A DNA stretch of 64,000 nt from Rhipidocladum racemiflorum (GCA_036346355.1 CM070572.1:43499944-43563943); one strand, 5' to 3'. Numbered from the stretch's first letter, positions 46,585-58,824 are shown. The notes: a model not told the origin generated them from the sequence alone. A program made the numbers and translations.

Positions 46585-47669
46585 ATGGATACAGTACCTG
46601 ATTCATATGTGGAAATGATGTCTGAGGACACAGATATTGAGTTATTGGCTCTTGGTTCCCAACCAAATGGTCAAAATTCTTATTCCAGAAGGGTTGAAAC
46701 AAATCAAAAAAGGGCAGGAAACTACACTCACCAGGAAGACATCCAGTTGTGCATGTCATGGGAGAACATAAGCACAGATCCTGTTGTTGGCAATGAGCAG
46801 CCAGGAAAAGCTTATTGGAAGAGGATTGCTGCCCACTTCCATGCCAACAAGACCTTTGAGTCTGATAGGAATCACAACTCTCTCGAGCACCGGTGGAGTA
46901 CTATTCAAAAAGAATGTCAAAAGTTTCAAGGCTTCTATGAGCAGATTAAGCGTCGACATCCAAGTGGCATACCATACAAGGAGCATGTAAGTGCTGCACA
47001 TTATTGATTGTTTGTACTGTTCCAAGCATTTATACTAATACTTAAACTTTCATGCAGCTTCTTGAGGCACAGGCACTCTTCGCAGCCAAGGATTCAAAGA
47101 AAAAAGGCTTCCAATTCGTCCATTGTTGGCTCAAGGTCAGGAATTCTCAGAAATTCCTAACACTGGAGACCACCAAGAGTACCACCAAGAGGCCAAGGAC
47201 CGTGGATCAGGAGGCGCCAAATGATTCAGTCGGTGATGAAGAAGATGAGAGTGGCAAGAGCAAAACTCCAGATTCATCACAGCCAAGCCAGAAGAACAGA
47301 CCCATGGGAAGGAAGCAAGCAAAGGAGAAGTTGAAGAGTGGAGGAGATGCTGGAACATACAAAGAAGCTATACAATAGTTGGTTTTGGTTAAGGAGAAAG
47401 AAGTGCTATTGAAGGAGGACAGGTGGAAAGAAACGAAGATGATGCAGGAGCGCAAGCTCTTATTTGAGGAGCGCAAGTTGATGTGGGATCAAGAACAAAA
47501 GATCATGTTCTGTGATGTTAACACTTTGGAGCCAGATGTGAAGACCTACGTGTTGGCAATGAGGGCACAAATTGCAGCACAAAAGGTCGCTGCTCTTGGT
47601 GGAGGTAGTAGTGCTAGGTTTAATGGTGGTGCTAGTAGTGGTGGGGTAGATGGTGAAGGTAGCAATTAG
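46585..47669 (+). pseudogene. Harbinger Myb/SANT-like protein gene
   Basis: Exon 1 (46585-46986) starts MDTVPDSYVEMMSEDTD and contains a SANT-type trihelix: YTHQEDIQLCMSWENISTDP, PGKAYWKRIAAHFHANK and HRWSTIQKECQKFQGFYEQI. A GT donor at 46987 and a TGCAG acceptor ending at 47057 define a 71-bp intron that keeps frame. Exon 2 (47058-47669) has a polar, lysine-rich linker and a C-terminal helical region (ERKLLFEERKLMWDQEQKIM) ending DGEGSN. An in-frame TAG at 47376-47378 is the only visible lesion. In Ping/Pong and Harbinger systems this partner binds the TIR region and brings the transposase to the nucleus. Confidence 0.88.
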
Positions 47670-47909
47670 AAATGGGCGTCGCCATCTATATTATATTTAA
47701 GTCATTGTTATATTTGGATGAACTACGTTTACTGTGTTATTTTTGTTGGATAATCATTGCTATCTTTGGATGAAGTACGTTTACTATGTTATGTTATTTT
47801 TATTGGACAATATGTATGTTACATCTTTGTCATTGATTGTGTATGTATATATCATTGTTTATGTTCAAATTTGATTTAATACGATTTTTCCCATTCTCAT
47901 AAGGTTGAT

Positions 47910-49207
47910 ATGGATCACTCCGACGACGAAGACCTCCTTCATCAGTGGTGGGAGGAAGAAGAGGAGTCAGACGATGATATGGATATAATTGTAGCTGGTG
48001 TGCTAGCGGACATGGACCAAGAGAGGAGCAAGAAGAAGCGACGTGGTTCTATTTCCGGCCGGTAGGTAGTACCAAGGGATATGCATGCTGGAAACTTACG
48101 CATTGTGGCTGATTATTTCGCAGATCCTCCAGTGTACAACGAGATTTTTTTTAGGAGAAGATTTAGAATGTCAAAAAATCTCTTCTTGCGAATTGTGAGT
48201 GGGGTCAAGGCCAAGGATGATTATTTCAGACAGAAGGAAAATGCAAAGAGCCTTCGTGGAGCCACCGTGACCGCAGAAAGTTTTTGGATCATTTCGAATG
48301 CTTGCATATGATGTGCCGGCTGATTCAATGGATGAAGTTGTCAGGATTGCAGAGAGTACCATGGTTGAGGCATTTCAACATTTCGTGAGAGCTGTGGTTC
48401 ATGTGTTTGGGGACCAATACTTAAGACCACCCACTGTTGATGACACTGCAAGATTGATGGAGTTGAATAAGAAGAGGGGGTTCCCTGGTATGCTTGGTTG
48501 CATTGATTGTATGCACTGGAGGTGGAAGAATTGCCCTACTGCTTGGAAAGGGCAGTATTCAGGGCATGTCGATGGCCCAACTATGATCCTTGAAGCTGTT
48601 GCATCTGAAGATTTGTGGATTTGGCATTCGTTCTTTGGTCTGCCAGGCTCTCTCAATGACATCAATGTCCTACAGAGATCTCCACTTTTCCAGAGGCTAA
48701 CTTCAGGTACTGCACCACCTGTGGAGTACATGATCAATGGAAACAAGTATACCATGGGTTATTATCTTGCAGACGGGATCTACCCTTCATGGGAAACCTT
48801 TGTGAAGAGCTATAGCAGTCCACAGGGAAACAAGAAAGTTCATTTCACAAAAATTCAAGAACCTGTCAGAAAGGATGTAGAGAGAGCATTTGGAGTTTTA
48901 CAAGCTCGATTTGCCATGGTAAGGGGTCCTGCTAGATGGTGGAATAAGGACACTCTATGGTACATAATGACGATTCTTTATTACGATGCACAACATGATC
49001 ATTGAGGATGAACGAGATGGTGATGGAGACTACGAGTATGACCAAGATGGTGGGGACGTGTTGAGGGAGGAAGAGTACCAACGGCGTGATCCACTAGTAT
49101 TGAATGAGTTCTTAAAGATACACCAGGAGATTGAAGATAGGGAAATACATGAGAGGCTTCGAGATGATCTTATTGAGCATTTGTGGGCAATTCACAGCGC
49201 TTCATAG
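47910..49207 (+). pseudogene. Harbinger DDE transposase (DDE_4 nuclease)
   Basis: The frame opens at ATG 47910 (MDHSDDEDLLHQWWEEEEE) and contains FFRRRFRMSKNLFLRIV, the helix-turn-helix-like block. The catalytic core includes GCIDCMHWRWKNCP (first Asp), GSLNDINVLQRSPLF (second Asp) and RKDVERAFGVLQARFAMVRG (Glu), so all three acidic residues are intact. The C-terminal end reads RLRDDLIEHLWAIHSAS, stop at 49205-49207. Defects are a TAG at 48063-48065, a frameshift near 48285 and another near 48975. Usual length is about 400-450 aa, matched here. Confidence 0.92.
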
Positions 49208-49404
49208 TTTGATTTATTGTTCGGAGTTTCTATTTATCTATTTATCATGTTTTGAAAATTTTAAATTTAAATTTGAAATATCATGTTTTTAAATTGTAAA
49301 TGTTAATATGCTTATGTTTTATGTATTACAAATATTTGTGATTGAATTTTAGTGGTGTCAAATGAAGATTATACATAGCGGATATGTCAAAATAGGAGAA
49401 AAAG

Positions 49405-50844
49405 TGTGAAATCATGTGCTGAAAAATTGGCTTTGAACTGAAAAATTAACTTAGAATTGGTTTTGCAAAATGTACTTGTGCATGTGTTTGACAATTTGAC
49501 AAGAAACAGTAAGTTTCGTTTTTACGCGCGGGACCAAGTTCTTAAAAGACAGTAAGTTTTACATGTACGCCAGACCAAATTTTTTGGTCCGTCGTGAATG
49601 GTTTTTTGCTCGATTAGGGTTTGTGCAAATTTGGACTTTGAATTTTGATTTGTTTTTGAGATTATGAAATTTGTGAGAATTTCATGATGCTTGAAGTGGA
49701 CTTTATGCAATGCTCATGTGAGTAGTTGCATGGATTGACATTGAGTCAAGTCATGGACTTGTGCTCGGATTTGTTTTGTGGTTTGTTCATGTGCAGGTAT
49801 TGCTCGCAGACGAATGTGGTCGATGACGGGACCGGAACTAGGTTCATGGAGGAACTGAGGTTCGGGACTAGGTTCAGGAGGAACTGAGGTCTTGGTGGTC
49901 AAAGATGTCATGCGGGACGTTCGGGCTAAGAGAATGGTGCACATGAAGAATGGTTAGTCACGTGAGAATGGCAGGAGGTCATTCGCGTGCAAAGTGTTAG
50001 TCACGTGAGTATGGCAGGTGGCCATACGCGTGCAAAGTGTTAGTCACGTGAGTATGGTAGGGTTGCCATACGCTGGCAGTAAGAGTTGTACTCGGCCAGG
50101 TTGGGCCAAGTAGAGTTGTGTTGGATACAGATTCCTTCTAGGGAATAGGAATCGTATTCAGAACTCCTTGTGGGTTGGTCCTTTAAATAGGAGGGGTGTC
50201 TCCTGTTAAAGGGCATCAATCGAATCAAGAAAAGCTGAGCGCATTGAGAGCCTCAAGCTCAGTTTTAGGGTTTGTACTCTTTTGATGAGAGTACTTTAGA
50301 CAAAAGAAATAAAGATCAATTCTTCTAGTTCCTTGTGTGCTACAATATTCTCTTTTGGTTCTTGTTTGCATACTTGTTCTAGTTTTAGATTGGTTTTTGT
50401 TCTTTGAGTTTCATCTTGATTTGATCCATCAAAAACCTCTCTAGGGTATCGATCTAGTGTTCCTCAAAGTCTTGTTGATAAATCTTTTGTTATTCTTGAT
50501 CAATCTACAAGTTTCGATTAGATTGATTTTCGTCAAGTTCTGGAACAGCAAGCTTGCAAAGCTTATAACTTTTGATCCGTAAGTCCGATCGAGCTGATTC
50601 TTTTTTATTTAGATTTGTATTGGAATCTAGATTCTTGTGTCCAAATTTCAGATCGTTCCGACAGTTGGATCTCCAGTAATTCACGTTTTACCGAACCTCT
50701 ATCATTCTGTTTTTTGTCGAAAACGAGGCAATTATTTGGTTCTGTTTTGGGGTGAACTTTTAATAGATCAAGAATTTGGTTTTAGCTTCCGCACAATCAT
50801 TCACCCCCCCTCTGATTGCTATATTCGTATACTTCGATCCTACA
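49405..50844 (+). repeat. 5' LTR of Sire-2
   Basis: It runs TGTGAAATCATG to GATCCTACA. It has a CCAGACCAAATTTTTTGGTCC palindrome near 49569. A threefold ~45-bp tandem repeat at 49950-50075 contains TTAGTCACGTGAG(A/T)ATGGCAGG and GCGTGCAAAGTG. CTTTAAATAGG at 50181 is the likely TATA region. Confidence 0.93.
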
Positions 50845-50846
50845 AG

Positions 50847-50858
50847 TGGTATCAGAGC
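50847..50858 (+). other. Primer-binding site of Sire-2
   Basis: TGGTATCAGAGC, complementary to initiator Met-tRNA, lies two bases after the 5' LTR. Confidence 0.92.
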
Positions 50859-50896
50859 AAGGTTTTTCTAATCTATCTTAATCGGTGATTAGATCA

Positions 50897-53099
50897 ATGG
50901 ATCATTATTCGACAAAACCTTGTGTGTTCAATGGTGTTGATTTTCAGTTTTGGAAGGCCAAGATGGAGGCGTTCATCCAAGCTCAGGGATTCGCAATTTG
51001 GGAGAAGGTCTACAAGCCATATGAAGTCCCTGCAAACGACAACGTCAACGACACCAATCGCACACATGTTGAAGCAAACAGCAAGGCGCGCAACTTGATC
51101 ATCCAAGGCTTGGGACGTAGCGACTTCGATCGTGTGATTCATCTTCGATCCGCATATGAGGTATGGAAATCTCTTTGTGATTACCATGAGGGTTCTAACA
51201 CTATTAAAGAGGTTCGTCAAGATCTTTACAAAAAAGAATACATGCGATTTGAGATGAAACCCGGTGAGTCGCTAGATGATTTCTTTGCACGCTTTAATAA
51301 AATTCTTAGCAATTTGCGTGCTGTTGGAGTTAGCTTTGATGATGCTGCTAATGCTAGACAATTGCTTGGTGCATTAGACATGTCTATTTGGGAGATGAAA
51401 GTTACATCCATTAGAGAATCTACTGTCATGAGTACACTTACTTTAGATGTTCTTTATTCTAAGTTGAAAACTCATGAATTAGATGTTTTTGCTAGAAAGA
51501 ATGATCATAAATCAATTGCTTTGACATCTCAATCTAGCATATCTCATAATGGTGCTGCTTCAAGTTTTGCTCTATCTTTCTTGTCTTCACTAACCGATGA
51601 ACAGATTGAGCAATTCCCAGAAGAAGACTTGTCACTACTCTCTTCTCGCTTTAACAAAGCTTTACAAAATGTGATAAAGAGAAAGAGAGGTGGTGGTGAT
51701 CCTCCAAGATGCTATGAGTGTGGTGATCTCGACCATATTCGTCCAAACTGTCCAAAACTTGCAAGTAAAGCATCAAGGGAGGAGAAGGACAACGACAGAA
51801 GAAAAGAGAAGAAGAAGTTCTCTCCAAGTGATAGAAAGAAGAAGAACTTCATCAACCGCAAAGTTGTCCATCGAGTTCTTTCCGCTCTTGAACAAGTCAA
51901 TTTGAGCGATGTGGATTCGGAGAGCAGCGAGGATGATGCAACTCCAAGCAAGCATGAGTTGACGGGGTTGTGTCTCATGGCCAAAAGCAGCGACAGCCCT
52001 CACCGAGGGCGATCATGACAAATGACTTCAATGAGGTAGATCCTTCTTACGATGAATTAGCTATTGCTGTTGCTCGTCTTGGTAAATTGGTTGATAAACG
52101 TGACAAGAAACATGATTTTGTTGTGGAGTCATTGAATGCTGAAATTTCTAGACTTAAAACCTTGATTCCTGATGACGATGCTTGCAAATCATGTGACTTA
52201 ATTTACAATGAGCTTACGTTGCTTAGGAAAGAACATGTTTCCTTGTTAGAGCAAATCAATGCTGAAAATGAGAAAAATGAGAAACTTGTTAAACATGCTA
52301 GTTGTTCTACCATTGATTTACATGATACAACTCCATGTTCTATATGCTCCATACTAGAATTGAAGTTGCATGATGCAAATGCTAGGGTTTCTCAAATGAC
52401 AGAAGATTTGCTTACACATGAGGTTCTTTCATGCTCAACTTGTCGCAAGCAAAAAGGAAAAGTGGACGTTCCCTGTAATAATTGTTTAACTCTTTCTCGA
52501 AAAATTGATTACTTGGAAAAGTCATTAGAACGTTTCACTAAAGGAAAGAAAAACCTAAACATGATCTTGGATCAATCAAAAGTCAGCACTCATAACAAAG
52601 GTTTAGGTTTTGATTCTTATGCTCATCATAAATCACATGCTCCCACTGTTGTCAAAACACTTGAAAATGGAAAATTTGAAATTGTCAATGAGCCTAAGAA
52701 AACTGTCTTTAAATCTGCTGGTCTTTTATCTTCTACTATGATGAATGCAAAATGTGCTTCTACTGTTAAAGCAAAACATCATATTAAGTACACTTGCACT
52801 CATTGTGGTAGAGATGGACATTTAGTAGACTTTTGCTTTAGACTAGCTAAACAACAAAACAGAGAAAGGTTTAATGCTAGGTCTAATTTCAGAAAGGCAC
52901 ACTCTACTTCTCATTATGTGCCTAGGGTGAAACAAACACCTTTTGTTTCTAAAAACACGGAAAAAGGCAAATCTATTTTTGTGCATAAGAATACTCGTGT
53001 TGTGCCTACTGTTGTGCGTCGTGTGTCTCAAGATCGATTCCTAAACATCTTATTTCTAACCCCAGTACCGAGGCCTCGACAATTTCTGCTTCTATGTAG
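50897..53099 (+). pseudogene. Sire-2 gag
   Basis: Gag starts at ATG 50897 (MDHYSTKPCVFNGVDFQFW) and stays open to 52018. It covers the copia gag domain (YKKEYMRFEMKPGESLDDFF) and an intact CCHC knuckle CYECGDLDHIRPNCP near 51709. It continues in another frame from about 52020 with a long helical region (DELAIAVARLGKLVDKRDKK) and a second intact knuckle CTHCGRDGHLVDFCF near 52795. A small net frameshift lies at 52000-52018 and a one-base loss near 53035. TAG at 53097-53099 ends gag. It is better preserved than Sire-1, whose knuckles lack a Cys. Confidence 0.87.
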
Positions 53100-53968
53100 G
53101 CTTCTCACGCGAGGAAGGAGAACATGTAGCTAGTGAATTCCGGATGCTCACGCCACATGTCCGATGATAAGAATTGGTTCTCCTCTTTCACTCGTGCATC
53201 TCGTGCTAAAAGTGTTATTTTTCAAGATGCTTCTTCCACCTCTGTTTTCGCAAAAGGCACTAGTCCAAATAGTGCAGGTACAGGTGCATATGTTCAGGGG
53301 GAGAGTATCTTTGTTGATGAAGATGATGATGATGCTGTTGAGGATGAGATAATTGGAGTTTGCTGTGTGCTTGTGTGCTTGTTTTCAAGCTTCCCACGTG
53401 CTTCACATCGACAAAGTCATCAAAAGGATTTTCGTATCTTCATGGAACTCAAGATTTTGGCATTTGGTTTTCGCTTCCTCATGCATTAGTTTGAGATCTT
53501 TTTCTGATGCTGATTTTGGAGGATGTAGAATTGATAGGAAAAGCACTTCTGGTTCATGTCACTTCTTGGGAAATTCTCTCATTGCATGGTCATCTAGAAA
53601 GCAATCTTCTGTTGCACAATCAACTGCTGAATCTGAATATGTGGCTGCTGCTAGTTGTTGTTCTCAAATTCTTTGGATAGTAGCTACACTTAAAGATTAT
53701 GGGGTTAATTTGGATAGTGTTCCTCTTTTGTGTGATAACACTAGTGCAATTTGCATTGCTAAGAACCCCGTGCAACACTCTAGAACAAAACACATTGACA
53801 TCAGATTTCACTTTCTTAGAGATCATGTTGAAAAAGAAAACATTGTGCTTCATCATGTGGATACTGAACATCAATTGGCAGACATTTTCACAAAACCTTT
53901 GTCTTCTTCTCGTTTTGCTTTTATTCGGGGAGAACTTGGGATTGTTCATCCAATGGGTTTGTTTTGAG
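53100..53968 (+). pseudogene. Sire-2 pol remnant: protease start and RNase H
   Basis: After the gag stop comes MxLVNSGCSRHMSDD: the protease Asp is Asn here and the preceding Trp is TAG (53127-53129). At about 53260 the sequence jumps to the acidic tract that follows integrase in Sire-1 (AYVQGESIFVDEDDDD), so integrase is deleted. At about 53350 it jumps past reverse transcriptase to RNase H (FSDADFGGCRIDRKSTSGSC, AQSTAESEYVAAASC, LLCDNTSAICIAKNPVQHSR), ending HPMGLF at 53966. RNase H motifs are intact but cannot replace the lost domains, so movement would require proteins from another element. Confidence 0.88.
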
Positions 53969-55098
53969 GGGGAGTTTTTTTGCCAAGTTCTTTCACTTAA
54001 TGAGCTCTCTTTATCATATTTCTTTATATATTATGTAATTGTGCTAATATATGATAATCTAAATTGTTCCACTTGAACTAAAAATGATATTGCGGAATTC
54101 CTTGGTTTGATTGCCTATAGCTAAATACTCTGTGATATCTTACTCTTCTAGGCTTGATATTGAATCTTCTTGACAAATTTGGGCTTTGAAGCAAGTGTGT
54201 TTTAGCTTTACTCTTTCATAAGACCTTTTAATCACTTTTGCATGTTTATAATCAAAGAAAAATGAAAAGAAAAGAGAATCAATAAAAAAGGGTTGTTAAA
54301 AGCAAAAGCCTCAAGTTATGAGCTTTAGGATGCTTTCCCTAAAAGATAAGATGTATGCTTCAAGCATGCCATTCCCTCAAAAGACAAGATGTATGCTTCA
54401 AGCATGCCACTCCAAGGAAATAAAAGAAGTATGCTTCAAGCATGCCACATGCAGCTTTCTTGTTTAAAGATTAAATTGGTCCACTAGATTGGAGTTGAAA
54501 CTACTTGCTCGCCTCGATTTGTTATTTGCTTCAACTTTGAGCCTTTGTTTTTCTACTAAAGGTTTTGCTTAGTACTTGGCTATAGTTGACTGAATTGAGG
54601 TTGAGATGCATGTCATTCCCTAACTTGTTAAAATTACATCAAGATCATGTCTTTTGCATATTATGTGATATATAAGGTTATATGATCGAGTGAGCTCATC
54701 TTTTCCTATCTTGGCACTCCCTTGTTTCTCTAGAAATCTTTGCTACAGGAAAAACTTTGAACCTGTTCTCTTTTGTACTCTTGATGAATCCATTGTCAAA
54801 GGGGGAGAAATTTGGGAATCGTTGAAAAGTTTAAGTAAAAATGGGGGAGAAGAAAAAGTGGGAGTTGTTTGAGAATTTTGGTAGAAGTTTGGAGAATTTT
54901 GAAAGTCTTGGGCACATTGCACATTCACACACATTTTCATTCTCAGGGGGAGATTTTGTTTTGCATTTTGGTCAAAGGGGGAATTCTGTGTTTTCTCTTT
55001 TTGGTCCTTGATCCTTTGGATTTCAAAATCTTTTGTAAAGTGAATGCCAAATGTTCATTTCTTAGTGGTGTTGCCAATGTTTTCATCAAGGGGGAGAT
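53967..55098 (+). other. Sire-2 3' region with repeated polypurine tracts
   Basis: GGGGGAG-type tracts occur at about 53968, 54800, 54842, 54946, 54977 and 55090. The last, AAGGGGGAGAT, touches the 3' LTR and is the working polypurine tract. Multiple tracts are a described Sirevirus feature. A repeat, AAGATGTATGCTTCAAGCATGCCA, occurs three times near 54347-54450. No envelope-like ORF is seen. Confidence 0.8.
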
Positions 55099-56538
55099 TG
55101 TGAAATCATGTCTTTGAAAAATTGGCTTTGAACTGAAAAATTAACTTAGAATTGGTTTTGCAAAATGTAGTTGTGCATGTGTTTGACAATTTGACAAGAA
55201 ACAAGAAGTTTCGTTTTGACGCTACGTGACCAAGTTCTTAAAAGACAGTAAGTTTTACATGTACGCCAGACCAAATTTTTTGGTCCGTCGTGAATGGTTT
55301 TTTGCTCGATTAGGGTTTGTGCAAATTTGGACTTTGAATTTTGATTTGTTTTTGAGATTATGAAATTTGTGAGAATTTCATGATGCTTGAAGTGGACTTT
55401 ATGCAATGCTCATGTGAGTAGTTGCATGGATTGACATTGAGTCAAGTCATGGACTTGTGCTCGGATTTGTTTTGTGGTTTGTTCATGTGCAGGTATTGCT
55501 CGCAGACGAATGTGGTCGATGACGGGACCGGAACTAGGTTCATGGAGGAACTGAGGTTCGGGACTAGGTTCAGGGAGGAACTGAGGTCTTGGTGGTCAAG
55601 GATGTCATGCGGGACGTTCGGGCTAAGAGAATGGTGCACATGAAGAATGGTTAGTCACGTGAGAATGGCAGGAGGTCATTCGCGTGCAAAGTGTTAGTCA
55701 CGTGAGTATGGCAGGTGGCCATACGCGTGCAAAGTGTTAGTCACGTGAGTATGGTAGGGTTGCCATACGCGTGCAAGAGTTGTACTCGGCCAGGTTGGGC
55801 CAAGTAGAGTTGTGTTGAATACATATTCCTTCTAGGGAATAGGAATCGTATTCAGAACTCCTTGTGGGTTGGTCCTTTAAATAGGAGGGGTGTCTCCTGT
55901 TAAAGGGCATCAATCGAATCAAGAAAAGCTGAGCGCATTGAGAGCCTTAAGCTCAGTTTTAGGGTTTGTACTCTTTTGATGAGAGTACTTTAGACAAAAG
56001 AAATAAAGATCAATTCTTCTAGTTCCTTGTGTGCTACAATATTCTCTTTTGGTTCTTGTTTGCATACATGTTCTAGTTCTAGATTGGTTTTTGTTCTTTG
56101 AGTTTCATCTTGATTTGATCCATCAAAAATCTCTATAGGGTATCGATCTAGTGTTCCTCAAAGTCTTGTTGATAAATCTTTTGTTATTCTTGATCAATCT
56201 ACAAGTTTCGATTAGATTGATTTTCGTCAAGTTCTGGAACAGCAAGCTTGCAAAGCTTATAACTTTTGATCCGTAAGTCCGATCGAGCTGATTCTTTTTT
56301 ATTTAGATTTGTATTGGAATCTAGTTTCTTGTGTCCAAATTTCAGATCGTTCCGACAGTTGGATCTCCGGTAATTCACGTTTTACCGAACCTCTATCATT
56401 CTGTTTTTTGTCGAAAACGAGGCAATTATTTGGTTCTGTTTTGGGGTGAACTTTTAATAGATCAAGAATTTGGTTTTAGCTTCCGCACAACCATTCACCC
56501 CCCCTCTGATTGCTATATTCGTATACTTTGATCCTACA
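55099..56538 (+). repeat. 3' LTR of Sire-2
   Basis: Same length and ends as 49405-50844. The threefold CACGTGA repeat is at about 55650-55775. Differences are scattered substitutions and small indels, for example near 55110 and 55200-55235. Confidence 0.93.
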
Positions 56539-58824
56539 AAAAGTAAAATAGGGGCTGTTGCTGGACTTGTGCTCTGAAAACAGGGCCCCAAAAAATAGGG
56601 GGAGCCCCTAAATCCAATATAGGGGCTCTGTTTTAGGGGCCCTTGCTGGAGATGCTCTTAATAAGTTTCGCCCTGCGTGGCGTATATTTGTAACTTGACC
56701 ATAAGGTCGAGTGACCAGTTGACTATTTAATTAAAGTACTTTGTTAGTATCGAGTGGTATGATTGTGATATTTACCGATGTTAAGACTGTGTGCACTAGC
56801 GCGTTCCTGGACTAGTGTTGAATACACAGAGGGTCTGGATTTGCAAATTCGGGTCCCGACACCATCTTCACGGCCCAGTTAGTCCGGCGGCCACCTCTCC
56901 TCGAATGCCTGCGGAAGTTGTAAACCCGTTAGCATGTGCACTGAGTTGAATTCGAAATGTAAGGAGAAGTGAAGTTATCGACATGTGTGTCTCTGTGGGG
57001 ACTGGCACGCCGCGTGGAACAGGGACCTCCTGCCTGAGTCCCAGCTGCCTCATTACCCGGTGAACCGAGTAATCCTCAACGTACACATCGTACACAAGCT
57101 TCTGTCGTGTGTGCAAGTACACAAGATCTCGCGCGCAAAGGATGGACAAACCATGCGGTGCGCGCTTCTTAACCTTCGATAAGGTGTAAGGCTCCCACCG
57201 GACACGCTCGGGCCGCAAAAGGTCAAACACCTCGGTGAAGTGGGCGTAGACACTCCGTACCTGCAGACCAACCCATTGTGGCTACAGAAGATACCGATAT
57301 AAGGTTAATACGAAAGAGGCAGGAAAGCGAGATTGCATAACATAAAAAACATGTGCGTACCCGTATGCGGCACCAAAGAGAGCCCATCGTAGGGCGGTCC
57401 ACCTCCGTATCCCCGTAGAACTCCGGGCCATACACCCGATCGTCAACCCATGGTCGTCCAATCTGGAAGTGCTCGAATGACCATAGCATGAGCAGGAGTG
57501 GGCACCCGGAGAGGATCGAACCGAGGCGCGTCCTGAGGCACGCATCGCATAGACCCCGGTAGGTGGCACAAAGTACAGCTGACCCCCAGCTGTACTCAGG
57601 TACCTCATGGGGGGCAGCATCCGCTATGGCCCATGCGATCAGGACAAGCCTAGCGTCGACGCTGTCTCCATGGGTCGTGGTGAACATCACCCACCCAAAC
57701 AACCACAACAGGTAAGCCTCTAGGTGCCGGCTCACCTGGTACTCCGTGGTGTCCCCAGCCATCCTAGTTACCTGCAAGAAGAAAAGATTTTTGGTTACAC
57801 AGATAAAATAAATCGGACCAATTTTGAACCGTGCCAACACATACCTTGAATTGGCGAAGCCACGTGAGAGTAGGACCGTGCCTCTGTCGTGGGTGTAGCG
57901 GGGCGTACTGCGGCTGGCCTCCCTGTGCAGGGGGGAGGACTCCTGCGAACCGAGCAAAAAGGTCGTCACGCCAGTCGTCATCCACCTCCGGTGGCACAAC
58001 CGCCTGGCCAGCGATTGGGAGACCGGTCAGCATCGAAACATTCTGTAGAGTCGGCGCCATCTCTCCGCAGGGCAGATGGAAGGTATGCGTCTCAGGCCGC
58101 CAGCGGTCCACGAGGGCAGTAAGGAGGGATCGGTCGAAGGGAAAGTGTCGGGATCTCTCGACGATGACGACCTCACCGTCCAAACCTTCGACGTGGTCCT
58201 CCTGTGTGGCCTCCACCATCCGTGCAAGGGGAAGTAGTCCCGCCGCCTCAAATCTGCAACAATGAATTACCAGTTAGACCACAACGTGCTTCAACCCATT
58301 AAGTACCACAAAACTTGGTACGCTTACATACCTGGGTAACTAGCGGTCGTCAAGGCCCCATGCACGTACTGGAGTCCGTGTAGACAAGACACCAGGATCC
58401 GTGCCCGTTCTGGTAGTAGCGTGCAACCGTGCACGGTGGCGTGCGTCCAAGTGACGATCAAGAAGGCCGTATGACCAATCACAACCCTCGCCCACAGCCG
58501 CCATACCTGCGCACAACAAACAAACTAATAATTTATATTGACCAGATCAAAGATAGATATTATGTCAAAAGGAAAAACAAGCAACACCAAACGTACGAGG
58601 GATAGATAAAAAGATACTAGTTTGCTAGATTTAAACAAGCAACACCAGACGCAATTCTTTTGACATTACAAGTAGTCACTCCTCGAAGCATGACATACAG
58701 AAGGAACACAATTGTTGGTAGGAGTCATAGACATAAGAATTTAACGTAGACATGTACGATTATTACATTCCATACAAATGGGGGGAACCCTCGAACAAGG
58801 CAACACGCCTTACAGGCATATACG

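Larger units (their letters stand above)
49405..56538 (+). mobile_element. Sirevirus copia element with both LTRs, deleted for integrase and RT (Sire-2)
   Basis: Two 1440-bp LTRs are flanked by AAAAG (49400-49404 and 56539-56543). By eye they differ at only about twenty places, suggesting a fairly young insertion. Primer site, full-length gag, the start of protease, RNase H and several polypurine tracts are present; integrase and reverse transcriptase are absent. It sits near the right end of the Harbinger element and is the youngest layer in this nest. Confidence 0.94.
44766..56657 (+). mobile_element. PIF/Harbinger element with a nested Sirevirus
   Basis: The ends are GAGCATCTCCAGCAG at 44766 and its inverted form ending in GGAGATGCTC at 56657, with TTA target repeats at 44763-44765 and 56658-56660. 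Without the retrotransposon (49405-56538 plus one 5-bp repeat) it is about 4.75 kb. It carries the two genes standard for the superfamily: a Myb/SANT-like protein (46585-47669) and a DDE transposase (47910-49207). The fragment at 1-153 shows the same right end uninterrupted, confirming the insertion point. Confidence 0.93.
41347..56861 (+). mobile_element. Tekay-like solo LTR in the MULE-2 PMD gene, carrying nested elements
   Basis: It begins TGTAACACCCC and ends GGGTCCCGACA, with CCATC on both sides (41342-41346 and 56862-56866). Removing the Harbinger element inside (44766-56657, one TTA copy) leaves about 3.6 kb without coding capacity. It is homologous to the 4.26 kb solo LTR in MULE-1. 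Its 41760-42720 stretch is GC-richer, with repeated GGATC(A/C)AGATCCAACG motifs (for example near 41762 and 42449). 43000-43310 repeats a CTTATAACTTTT/GCATTTAAACTCCGA pattern. No second LTR is present. Confidence 0.88.
40107..58504 (-). pseudogene. PMD (MAIN-like) gene of MULE-2, split by a 15.5 kb insertion
   Basis: The ATG is at 58502-58504, starting an exon with CDWSYGLLDRHLDARHRARL. The core exon (57764-58219) contains FPFDRSLLTALVDRWRPETH, LPCGEMAPTLQNVSMLTGLP and PIAGQAVVPPEVDDDW. Next come HLEAYLLWLFGWVMFTTTHG and SWGSAVLCATYRGLCDACLR, then FDLLRPERVRWEPYTLSKV. A stop is near 58336. The solo LTR with target site CCATC interrupts at 41347-56861. The gene resumes at 41346 with MAPWVEQWSQALEDRVADF, then a proline-rich linker (RPTSPPPTTPFRPSTLPYPP) and the acidic end EEDYDDVDD at 40107. 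Apart from the insertion it is less damaged than the MULE-1 copy. Confidence 0.87.
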
